Of a stretch of DNA of 64,000 nucleotides, positions 1-11,300 are shown in pieces (the first letter of the stretch is position 1; every line of letters starts with the position of its first letter). Position numbers and translations under genes: made by a program. The DNA comes from Trogon surrucura (taxonomy: Eukaryota; Chordata; Aves; Trogoniformes; Trogonidae). The DNA is taken from the NCBI GenBank assembly GCA_020746105.1, contig CM036622.1, positions 12,696,487-12,760,486 of the forward strand, written 5' to 3'. The notes below the pieces were generated by a model. That model saw only the letters and a list, made by a program, of their open reading frames with translations, had not been told where the DNA came from and made no database searches.

Positions 1-2201
1 GCCCTGGATCCATAGATAGTTCTCCCCTCCTCCCTCAAGAAAATAAAAAATAGTACGCACTGTACATCAATCTGTTTCTTGGAAAACTGGCATATTGCAA
101 CACCCAGGGTTGGCTCAGATGCTTCCAAAGCAGCCAGACTCTTGCAAGCTTGAGCACTGATTGCTGAGGATGGCATCAGGCTTTTCTCCATGGCAATGCA
201 GACCACTTCTGCTCAGCCATCTGTCTTATCCATCACCTTTTAAATTTCACTGCTGTCCTTGTCCATGCAATTCTGACATTTTGTATGCAAGCGTGCTGCA
301 TACAAATCCCCAGTGCAGGATCTCTCCATAAAATTCCAGGTGCTGTGCAGAGATTTTATTGAAATGAAGGAATACATGTATTATAATCACAGTCAAGATT
401 ATACTAAGTTTTTTTTTTTTTCCCCCACGCTGACTAAGCCAGTGCAATTTTATTTAAAATTACTTAAGAGATCAAAAATGACAGGTTTACTGAAATATAA
501 TAGGGTTTTCTTACAGGCACCACTCAAATTGTTAATCCTGCTCCTGGACGTTAAGGAGTTACATAATACTAATTACCTTGCATTTTTATGGCATTTTCAT
601 GTCAGGAGTATGTTCTACAAGCGAAACACAGAAATAAATGGAAATGCCACTATTTCTAGGGATTTTACAGCCACTATCAGCACTAGGTAGATAGTAAGGA
701 ATGATAACCTATCTAAATTAAATACTTTGGGCAGGCTTGTTTGGAATTCAGGCAGCTACAGAATTGCACTTTTTTCACGAAAATTTGCGAATTTACTTAA
801 AGCTTCTGCTCTTGAAGTCATGGGATCACAAAGCTTTTACTGGAAATATCTCTCTCTCAATCTGCAGTTCAGAAAAGCATGAATACAGAAAAGTCAGAAG
901 CTCAAAAACAAAGGAAAGCAACCCCTGTACATTGACCTTAAGACAGTTTTATGATTTGTGAAGGAAGGGGAGGCTGCACCCTCCACTTTCAATCCATGCA
1001 GTCAGCAGGCACAGTTTTTGACATTATGCTGACTGCAACTTGTCACAAAGACAAGATGCAGCCTACATTAATTAATAAAGGCCTGGCAATTTCTACTCAT
1101 ATGACTTCCAGCAATCTGTATTTTCAAAGAACAAATCTGAGCCTGATCTGTGCTCTGAGTAATGAATCATAGAATACCTGAAACCTCAGAGTATAAAATA
1201 CATGACTCAATTTCTCACAGCCTGTGGACATATTCTTATTAATTCTTTGCTTTACTGATTGTTCACATTAAACTTCTGGTCTACTAAATGTGTTGGGAAG
1301 ACCTTCTGGGCCTACAAGAAGCAAAACGTTCCAAGAATTTGCCATAGTCAGGGTTTGTGGATGTCAGGATATATGGAAAAATCCATCCAAAGTTATCAAA
1401 GATGTGAAATTGCAGAGAATTAGTTTAACTACATTAAACTCCCACGGAGTTGCTCCTATCTGGAGTTAAACTAGTTCAATTTGACCAAGTTCACTTTGTT
1501 TCTGAAGGAATTAAATAAAGTCATGGTGCAGCCACTTTAGTTGAGAATGGGAGTTTAATTCAGAGATTGGAGCAGGCTCAGATCAGTTTCTTTCTCTCAG
1601 TGAAGAACAGCCCTCAGTATGGCAATCCACACTGAAATCCATGTTCTTCCACAGCCCTTCTTGCAATCTCAGGGCCCCTTTTTTTCCCTCCACCCTGGGA
1701 AAAACAGTAAATGGACCAGGTAGCCACAAAAGACACAGCACTTGAACACATAAAATGAACATCTCGCCTGCCTGCCCCTCACCAGCTGACTCAGCAGCTA
1801 GAGGAGACCTTTCAGTTTGCTGTATTTATTTGCTCAAGACGGAACATGCTGCTTTTCATCAGACTTGGGTAGGTTTTTGCAGCCCTCACTGTTTTGGACA
1901 TTTATGGGTGGGCAGAGTCCAAATGCCATCAGAGTTATTTACAGGCCTCCCGAAAGAGTTCAATCCAGAGGATGTACTAATATTTTATCTCTGATTCCCC
2001 TCTGACTTTATTGGCATTACTCCTGACAAAACAGGATGAAGTGAAAGGAGGAGTGGAGGTAGCCAGGAACTGCAGAAATACTGGCCCATTCTACAGAACT
2101 TACAAATGCCAGTCAGGCTTTAGAAAAATGCATCAAGTTATGTCTGATCCAGCCAAGAAAGAGAAAAATATGAAACTGTGAGAAAAATATGCAAGTCCCG
2201 T
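1..2201. other. Non-coding single-copy sequence
   Basis: No exon or mobile element is recognised. A 13-base T run lies at 409-421 and is followed directly by five C. Short open frames on both strands (up to 125 codons) have no family signature and look like chance frames in AT-rich DNA. Confidence 0.6.
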
Positions 2202-2319
2202 CCCTTCCCCTTCCCCTTCCCCTTCCCCTTCCCCTTCCCCTTCCCCTTCCCCTTCCCCTTCCCCTTCCCCTTCCCCTTCCCCTTCCCCTTCTCCTTCCCC
2301 TTCCCCTTCCCCTTCCCCT
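2202..2319. repeat. (TTCCCC)n hexanucleotide microsatellite
   Basis: About 118 bp made of 19-20 tandem TTCCCC units. One unit is altered to TTCTCC near 2290, and the array runs into a short TCTCTC tail. The - strand reads (GGGGAA)n, an unbroken polypurine strand with a run of four G every six bases. This composition can form G-quadruplexes and, as a homopurine-homopyrimidine tract, possibly triplex DNA. Open frames through it on both strands encode only two-residue repeats (Leu-Pro, Gly-Lys, Arg-Gly) and are not genes. Near-uniform units suggest recent expansion, so length variation between individuals is expected. Confidence 0.97.
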
Positions 2320-2883
2320 CTCTCTCATAAAGAATGAGTTGGCAGCAGGGTTTGATTTGAATAAAGAAATGCAAATCAATACAATCTAGTTGATTAATTT
2401 ATATTAGCAACAGTTGCTTAAACTGGCAGGCTTAAAAATTCTGAGGTTGTCACTTTATCATTTATAATTATCTAATTTTGCAATGCCTTTTTCTTTACTC
2501 TGATTGCTATTTGAATTAAACTGGAATCCAAAATTTCAAAACTAAGCCATTTGAAAGGGATTTTTAGGAGAAGAGGTAAGAAGAGTTGTATCTGAATTAG
2601 TTTCATTTGCAGTTCAATCCAAACCCACAAAGGCCCTACACTGAGATTCCCATTTAAAAGGAACTGACATCTTGAAAAAGCAAGACTTGTTAATGTGGTC
2701 ATATTTTTAAATCTGAACTTGAACCACAGCCTTCATTTGACCTTGACTCTAAACCTTTAAAGCTTCTTTGCCTCAGCCCATCTCCATGCAGTGCACGTTT
2801 CGCCAGCATCTCTCCTGCTGCAATACTGATTTTGCGTCCCATTTATTTTGCTTTTCCAGCAAATTATCTTTTTTCTTCCTTAT
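2320..2883. other. Non-coding single-copy sequence
   Basis: AT-rich sequence between the hexamer array and the TATA-like word at 2884. No gene or repeat family is recognised. Confidence 0.55.
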
Positions 2884-3254
2884 CTATAAAAAAGGTCAAG
2901 AAGGAGAATTACCGTGCACAGGAAATCAGCATTATTTCCTTTTGCATTTTGCAGCCAGCTGCCAAGCACAATAAACATATCCAGTTGTAGCTAGGCTCTC
3001 TTCCCCTCCCACACCCCTCCCAGACCTGGTCAAAGAAAGAAGAAAACCAGCTAAAGAGAAATTATTCCGGAAATCGGGGGAGGCTGCCCGGCTGGGAGTG
3101 TGCTGTTTTCTGCGCTGAACAGCAGAGGGGAGCAGCTGAACAGAGTCTGTCCGGCTGCGCAAGGCTTGAGCCGTCCAGCCCCAGGGAAAGCCCCCAGTAC
3201 TGGCTCCCCAAGGCTCGGCAGACCCTAAATCCCCTCACGCACAGAAACTTAGCG
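2884..3254 (+). promoter_or_regulatory. Candidate promoter-like patch: TATA-like word plus CpG-rich stretch
   Basis: CTATAAAAAAGG at 2884-2895 resembles a TATA box, which would place a start site near 2915. Downstream, 3068-3254 holds about ten CpG dinucleotides in under 190 bp and is clearly more GC-rich than its surroundings, in a window that is otherwise CpG-poor. It is too short and not dense enough for a classical CpG island. No coding exon is seen on either side, so any transcript would be non-coding or have distant exons. The orientation is inferred only from the TATA-like word. Confidence 0.22.
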
Positions 3255-6200
3255 TTAAGTATATTTATTCAATGGTTGTGAGGTGAATGAACCTCTGGCA
3301 ACAGACCACGTGTCTTAAAGATGATGATAGACGGATTGCCTGCTGTTAACTCTGTATTACACCCTTAATAGTCCAGATCTGCAGAGATGTCAAGTTCCTG
3401 ACTTCCACTGGTTTGGAGTCGACTCCACAGCTCTTTGAATGTGTATCAACTGGCACTTCCCCAGAATAAATATATATGAGCAAATTCTTATTCAATCAAA
3501 TCCAAGCTAGCACACAAGAAACCCTGGAAATAAATTCAGATTGAGGAAAGTATATAGTATCATTACTTGAGCACTCACACTTTGCTGTGTCTGTAGCATC
3601 TATATATTTCATAGAGCTGATGTTAGGAGAGATATGGGAGCTGACCCACTAACAGAGAGCAGAGCCACTGGAACAGGCTCATATTGGGGTTGTGAGCCAC
3701 ACATGTGAGGTCCTAGAAAGCACTTAGCCTGGAAAAACCTCATGGGAAGGGCGTAAATTCATGAAACAAGGGATAGGGAGGCCTTTTATGAAGGTTGGAG
3801 ACTTTGGATGTTAGCTGCCTCCCGGGTGATAAGCGAAGCCTGTAAAGAAGTTGCCTTGAAAATCACCTAATCATATGGACCAGCACCTAAATCTCTTAGA
3901 TGCCTGCTGAAGCCTCGGCATGATACCAAGCTATGTATGACCTGTAAGCAGATAGTCTGGATAATGTAATATCCCTTCAGGCTGTCCAGAATTGGGGCTC
4001 CCTATAGCCAATGCAGGGTTTGCCACATGATCACACACACTGCACATCACGGTACACCTGGATTTGCAACACAACACATGCCCGTAAGTTGGGCCACAGA
4101 GAACAAGGTGCCAGCACTGCCCTGAAGTGGCACTTCTTTGGGGTGAGCTCCTCCAGACACAAGTACTGAGCAGGGGGTAGAGGTGGCATGTGCCTAAAGA
4201 AGCCATCCCTGCACTGAAGTTTCCTTTGGAAGCCTGGCAAAGACCTTGCAGAAGTAAGAGCATATATGTATTTGTAGAAAACCCTAAACTAAAAGCCTAA
4301 TCTTAAACAGACAGGGCTTAATACAGAAAGAAAGGGGGCCATGCGGAATGGCATTTCCTGGAACAGCAAAGAAACACAGGGTCCTAGGGCTGTCCTTCTG
4401 GACTTAAACCATGTTACTGAAGGCACAGCAAATCTGGAAGTGCTACTAGGGAGCTTGCTGGAGGACAGTAGCTGAAAAGGCTGTTTTGATTCTCTCAGCA
4501 CAGCACAATCCACCAGCTGTAAGCTGCAGCCGGAGATAAGCAGTGCAACATGAGGGGCAAATTCGCAGGCATTGGATCACCTATCCTAGATTACATGTGC
4601 ACGTGTATGTGTTCATCTGCACACCTGTGTACATGTTTGTGTATCTAGCTCAACCAGTAGCTGAGATGGTGACTATATCTACTAGAATAACCAAATTCAC
4701 AGTTCAGTAAAGAAGGGAAACCCTGAGCCTAAGCAACAAAGAGTAAAACAAACAAACAAACAAAAATCCATTAGAAGGGGATAAAACCACTGCAAAGCTG
4801 TAAAAACAGAAAGCAAGTAACAGCACTTCACCAACAACACAGAAACAGCCTTAGCTCCAATAAATGTGCAATTAATACTTGGGGAAAACAGAATTGTAGG
4901 GCATATATTGCAGACTCCATCCAGCTCATGTTAGATTTAAGAAGTCAAGGATCCCAGCCCCAAAGTTTGAGAAGTCTTAGGGGTAAGAAATTGTAGAATT
5001 GTTCTCATCTCTGCAATGAGTCTGCGAATTAAAATGTAGAAGTTACCTGAAGGGTCGTCCTACCCAAAATACCTTTAGTATTTCAACTCCTTCAAACACA
5101 CCATTCTGGAAACAATGGTACAAAAATTTATTTTAAAAAATAAGATTATTAAAAAGCAAACAGAAAAATTGCATTGGCCTTCCTCCTGTGGGCAATGTTT
5201 TCTTACCAAATTGTGGGATAATTAGTATATCGAGTTTCTACACTAAAATCCCACTCTGGTTTCATTCATTCAGACTTCCCATATTTCCTCTGCAGCCTTG
5301 CTGGCCTGCCTTCCTGCATAACAGTAACATCAGTGTTAACTGAAAAATTTGCATACATGATTTCAAGATACACTTGTGAGCTTTGGAAGAAACAAATGTT
5401 TCTTGCCACAGTGAAGTGTCATGTCAGCAAATACTGGAAGTACCAGACCTGCTCCTAGGAGTAGCTATGAAATAAAAACGGTGCAAGCTGCCTGAGCATT
5501 AAGGCTGCTGCTTTTGTTGTGAAAAGGGAGTGCCAAAGCAGATTGCAGCAAGTAGACAAATAGAACTGCGCAGAGAAATTATCCACTAAATTAATAGGTC
5601 ACTATATTCCCCATAGTAATCGTCTACATTAATTCACCTCAGCAGGAGGATGCCAAGGGATGTGGTCAGATCAAGAGAGGGAAGAAAGAAGAGGATACAC
5701 TCATGGCCAAAGTGTGGTGGGCATGCAGCTGGGCAGAAACATGTCATTTCAAAAGGTCTTACAAGAGCTATGACACATGGAGACATTCAGTCATGGAAAT
5801 GGTCCTAAGACATCTGTCTTTGCTCTCAGTAAAAGTAAGAAAACACTGAACTCCTGTGCCCTGTTCAGGACACTGAGGGGTATCCCTCAGCCCAGGGAAA
5901 GCCAGACACAACTGCAAAAGATGTCCTCTTGGACCTGTCGAGGGAGAAGGAAGATGGACCAGTTCTGCAGCACCTAGCACCCCAATGGAGCTCTTTCAGG
6001 GGTGTGAGGAGATGTCATCCAGCTCCTGAGGACAAAACCAGTTTGTCACAGCTCTGTAAATCCAGCTTGAGGTCACAGTTTTGTAGCGCAGGGCAGAGGT
6101 ACTGAGGTGCCAGTCAGTATGGATGAACAAAAAGAGGATGTACAAGTAGACATAACACTGAACATAAATTAGTTAGGAAGGCAATGGATGGCACTGAAGT

Positions 6201-7608
6201 CCCTTTATGAAGCTGTGTTGAAGGAGAAATGCAAATTGGAGAAATTTTTTGACAGAAATATTTTATGGACTGGGTATTTTGTCACCTGCCACTGCAATGT
6301 TGACATTCCTGAAGTCAAATGCAGCTTGTAACACTCTCATATTAGCTGTATGCAATAATTTACAACACGATCCTGGAAACTAAGTACTGACATTTGATCG
6401 GGATAGTGTATCATGGTGATTTTTAAGTATTATACGTAGACACAACCTCTGTTTTGTAGCTTAGCTAAAAGATCCTTTTGAAGCCAAAGACCTATAATTA
6501 ACTTTATAACAAGACCTAGCAATGCAAGCAGGCTGCTCAGACTGCTCTTCGGTCACTCCCAGCAGAGCACCAGCTCCATAGTCAACAAAGTAAAATCTCT
6601 TGCTTTCTCCTCAGACAGAGAATAAAATTAGTCTGTAAGAGATTGAAAGAGGAAAGAGAAAGGAAAATTGAAAGGTTTAAGGAGAAAGAACAGACAGAAC
6701 GGGAGAGAGGAAAATGACTCCTGAGGAGTATTTGTCTCACTTCCTTCTATTTTTGTGTGTTGTGGCCCTATTTTGAGCCGCAATGTTATGCAAATTCCCC
6801 AGCCTTTTCCTACCTGCTATAACACTGATGGAGCCTGATGGATTTTGCCAAAAGAGGCTCCCATCTCTGTTTTGACTTTTGCATGCAGCTGCGGCACACA
6901 GTTGTTTTTTTCCGTAACAGAACTTGTGCAGAGTGGCTGCATGTTGGCGTCACTGCTTCCAGCAAAAGGAACATCCAAAATCCATAACCACACAATAACA
7001 TCAGTGTGAAGTTGAGCCAGCCACAGATTTGAGAACTGATTTCAAACACAGGCAGTAGGTTTTCCCTCACACATAACTTTTCTATTTGTTTTCACACTTG
7101 CAATTCTCAGAAATAGTTCGGCAGAGAGTCATAAAAATCAAATGTGGTAAGCCTACATGGAGCCCAAGACATACAGCAAAGGGGCTGAGATTTATTAGAA
7201 CTTTTAGTGTAAGAAAAACATTTTCATTACTCATATGTAGAAAGTGCCTGCTCCTCTCAGCTGGGGTGGACGGGGGTGCTTAGCTGGGCCCTGTGTTGGG
7301 TGATACAGATAGAGCATTTCCAGCAGCATCCTCACTGTGAGCATTAGTTTCTCAGGAGAGGGAAGCAGCACATAGGACTTCAGCATAAGATGAAGTGTAC
7401 GACTCAATACATATTCTCTACAGGCTGGCTTCACACCAAGGCACTGCACACAACAGCAACGGTTGCTTGTGGTGACACAGCTCACAGCCTCCCAACACCT
7501 GAAACATCTCACCTGGCAGTGGGTACTTTGAAACAGGAGCCGCTGCTAGGGCTGGCAGCATTTCCTTCACACCAAGGCTATAAAATGTAGCCTGCACAGG
7601 TGACAATG
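3255..7608. other. Non-coding single-copy sequence with minor simple repeats
   Basis: No exon is recognised. It contains an E-box CACGTG near 3308, a TG/CA-rich alternating stretch at about 4593-4650, an (AAAC)n run at 4745-4766 and a purine-rich stretch at about 6630-6716. Open frames up to 110 codons show no family motif. Confidence 0.6.
4745..4766. repeat. (AAAC)n short tandem repeat
   Basis: About four AAAC units flanked by A runs. It is a simple sequence repeat with no associated element end. Confidence 0.85.
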
Positions 7609-8376
7609 TGTCCTGGTTTGAGCTAAACAGATGCAATCCTGTTCAGTGACTTCTGAGAGGCTGCACTTTCTGAAGTTAGCAGCATGTTTTTGCAGACAGT
7701 GTCTGCTACTAGAAGTGCTAACGCCCGATGTTTGTACTTGCTGCCAGGGATGGGTATGCAGAAAGGCTCTTGCTTACACTTGTTCCCATAGTAAGCAAGG
7801 TCACTGTTAAATCTTGTGTAACATCTTGGGGGTGCCAGGAAGTAACAGGAGTCACAAAGGAAGTAAAATGTTGCACCTCTGTGGAGGAATGGACAGGACC
7901 GGTGACCAACAAGAGTATTCCATTCCATATACATCTTATTCAGTATAAATCTGAGGAATCACAGGGGTTAAGCTCTCTTGCTGTTGACATTCTTCAATGG
8001 CCAGCATCTGAGGAGGACTCCATTCCATCTTCTGCCTTTGAACCTGATCCAGATTTCCCAATGTTTAGGTCCTGTGTCCAGTTCTCCTCTGCTGCTGAGC
8101 CATGGACTGAGCCTGCTCTGCAGCATCAGTGGGGATTGCTAGTTGGGGGGGAGTTGAGTTCGATATATGTTTTGTGTATATTTGTATGTACTTTATTATT
8201 TTCATTATTTCCTTATGAGTACTATTATTTTTTTATTAAAGCTGGTTTAGCTTTTTTTTTTTCCAATCCATAAGTCTCTCTGCCTTGTTCCTTTTCCTTT
8301 CCCTTTGGGGTGGGAGAGGGGTTAATAGAGAGCGTCTGTCAGAGTTCAGTGGCCAGCCCAGCCCTCACCCTTGACA
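7609..8376 (+). mobile_element. Solo LTR of an avian ERVL-type endogenous retrovirus
   Basis: The element starts TGTCCTGGTTTGAGC and ends in a GACA terminus after a GGGGTGGGAGAGGGG segment. This pattern is familiar from bird ERVL-family LTRs of about 0.75 kb. A T-rich 3' third carries an ATTAAA polyadenylation-type hexamer at 8235-8240, as expected for the U3-R part of a + strand LTR. The 5 bp flanking each end (7604-7608 and 8377-8381) are similar but not identical, consistent with an aged 5-bp target duplication. No gag, pol, env or second LTR lies nearby, so this is a solo LTR left by recombination. The age is probably tens of millions of years, inferred from the decayed flanks and not measured. 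An open frame of 181 codons inside it is incidental. Confidence 0.8.
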
Positions 8377-11300
8377 CAACAGAGCACAAACCAATAATTT
8401 CTGTATTTCCGCAGTATAGGCAAGGGTGACAAGCTCAAAAAATTTACAGTCACTAGAAATGTCAGACCAAGCTCAGGAATGCTATATGCAGGTAGAACTA
8501 AAGTTTCAGAGGGTGGTATTCACTTACATAAAGGACGACTTGAAACCCTGTGGCCTGAAAACATACTAAATGAAGCGTTAAATGAAGCAATGCGTGATGG
8601 TGGGTTGAACAGATACAAGGCAAGTCTCAGGGCTAAATGGAGGGGATTGGCTTCTAGGACTACCTAGTCTTTCTCTGGGAGTTGAACTAATGTGAAGTTG
8701 AAAATACAAACAGATATAAAAATACCAGATTCTGTGATTAGAGGATTTATGGAATGTCATTTCAGTCAATATTGCTCTGCAAAAATTAAGTCTTCCTAGT
8801 AGGGTGGGTGCCACCAGAGCACTGCAAAAAGATAAGAAATGCCTGCCTTTTCTGGTCCCTTCCTGCCAGGGGTGTGACACTGCAGGGATACTGCAATAGC
8901 AATGCAGCATGAGAGCGTGAAGTGCGCTACATCTGGCTTACTCTCGGGAGATAAAAAATTTGACTGCCACAGGGGACAAAGCAGAGTTTGGGTAACTGCA
9001 CTTTGGGTGAGCACTAGCTGTGGCATATTGCAACCCAGAAATTTCCTCGTGGTAGAAAAATATTTGACAGAAGGACATTTTTTGCTGAATGTATCTCCCA
9101 TTGCGGTATTGTTTGGGGATTTCTAGTACCAAGAAACAATGTAGACCTCTATCAGGCTTAAGAACTGCAGCCACCTAGTAATCTAGCCAGAGTCCTTTGA
9201 ATAGTTAGTTTATTGTGCTTTACCATGGGCTCAAAAACAACTCAGGAATGACTGTGTCTTGCGAATGCACAGGCAGCCACAGACAAACTCAGCGCAGAAC
9301 CATAATTAGATGTATACCAAGACAGATGTATTTGTCTGTTGAGGGCTGGGAATTCTTCAAGACACATTCAAGCAAGTCCAAGTCAGAGTTTGAAAATATT
9401 TCTCTTATTTTCATTGGCTTCCAGGCAAAAACCATCATGTCTTCCCTATGCTGCAAGTGTCTAGGAAATCCGCTCCACATCTGGACAATTAAACTGTCTG
9501 GAGATGCTCCAGCTCTGGGCTTTGAAGAAAACACTTTAAATGTTGAAAGAAAATATTGATAAGCAAAAAATAGGGAGATGGGTAGATTCTATCAAATTTC
9601 ATAAATCCAGGATCATGTACATACGTATTTCATTGCAGAAGCAGTTTCTGTTCTGCTTTGAATTGCATTAATCTGAAACGTTTTTATTGCCTCTCGCATT
9701 TACACTTTGAGATTCTGCCCTGATGTGTGCTTTTTTAATTAATAGAATTTCAATCTGCTGAGATAACTTTCAAGCAAGATAACTGTTGGCCTGTGCCACT
9801 ACATACCATGTTCTATTGGTTTAACTTTGAAAGACTTTAATAAATAACATGACATTTCAGAGCTTTCCTCCCTATGGGATATGACTATGCCCCATATTCC
9901 CTTCCTGTCCCCTTTTTAAATGCTCTTTTGGCTTCTTGGCGTTGCTGGAGGGTTTGTAGCCCAGTTGTGAGTGCTTGCTGTGGTGAGAATGTTTTTCCAC
10001 TCTCTTTAGTGTGAAATTCCAGGTACAGTATTATGTCACATCAGATTTCTGTGAAAAAATGTATCTTGGCTCCAAAAGAAAAGATTAATGGAAAAATCAT
10101 TCTCAACCTGCCAGGAAAATATTTTTTCCCCTTCAGCATGAAAACAAAATGTAGAGTCAGCTGAGGGATCTAAGGATTAAAGGGAAAGCAATGTTCTGAG
10201 ATTTTCTTAACCTCTGTCCCCAAATTATCTAAAGGCTCTCGGAGGAAGTGGAACAAAATAAAACCAACTTTGTTTATTCCTGTATAACAAAGACTCTTAT
10301 TAGTGGCAGTTTACACTGATATAAATTTTAAGGTTGCTTTTACCAGCAGTGCTTTTTTTAGCAATTATATCTAACAAAAAAAAGCTTGAAAAATAACTGG
10401 ATAATGCAGAATGACGCCTTTGGCTCCAGAGTCACTCCATCCTTTATCTGTCTAGCAGCCGCAGAATGTTTCTTGTGGTAAGTAAAAGCAATGACCTATA
10501 ACATAGGCAAGCCTGGATTTTTACGGTCATATTTTATTATACTGGCTACAGTGCATTAAACTTCAGAAAAGACAAATAAACATGGAGGAGGAAGAGGGGA
10601 AAAAGGACTGACACAGCAAATTTATGTTCTTACACACAAATGGCAGGCATTTGGCTAGAAGAGTGTATTCAGCTGAGGGATACACAGAGCAAACTTGAGT
10701 AATGCATGCTCTTCCCATCCAACTCCTGACAAGCCCTGAGGAGAGGCACAGTGTGCCCTGAGCTGAGCACTGCCCAGAGAGGCAATGAGCAGTGCCCCGA
10801 TTTGGCAGAGAAGGGATGCCATGCCCTCACCCCATAGTCAAGCTCTGATCCACTCAGTGGAGAGAAGGGTGTTCAGCAACCCCAGCTTGGAGAGAAAACT
10901 TCATTAGCTTTGCCTGGCAACCTTATTCACTGGGAACCCAATGTAGCTGATCGCTCTTCTGGCCTGCTTGCAGAGTTGCTGCTTCCTATTAGCAAGAAAA
11001 CCTTCCTCGTGTCTCCAGCAATTTCCCCCCAAAGAATCCAGCGGCCTTTGTGTGCTCCCATCTGTTACACAGCCAGGTGCAAATATCCCCTGTCACTGTT
11101 TTGGGTACATTTTTGATACCTTTCGCTGCCAATGGGGCACTCGCAGCTGGTCACAGGGAGGGGAGAGCAGACTGCAAGAGAGGCAACGGTGTCCTTCAAA
11201 AGCTTTCAGAGACAGAAAAGTGCAAAGGCCCAGACTAACCTGCCAGCATAAACCAAAGCGGGGAGTATAGCACAAAGATCTGCTCTAGCACTTACTGAAA

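Noticed and set aside
1162-1195. ATCATAGAAT word resembling the CR1 terminal repeat
   Set aside because: No CR1 body sequence is found on either side; likely chance.
2113-2389. Open frames encoding Arg-Gly, Gly-Lys and Leu-Pro repeats
   Set aside because: They are translations of the (TTCCCC)n microsatellite in different frames, not genes.
7728-8273. 181-codon open frame on the + strand
   Set aside because: It lies wholly inside the solo LTR and has no known domain; LTRs of this family are non-coding.
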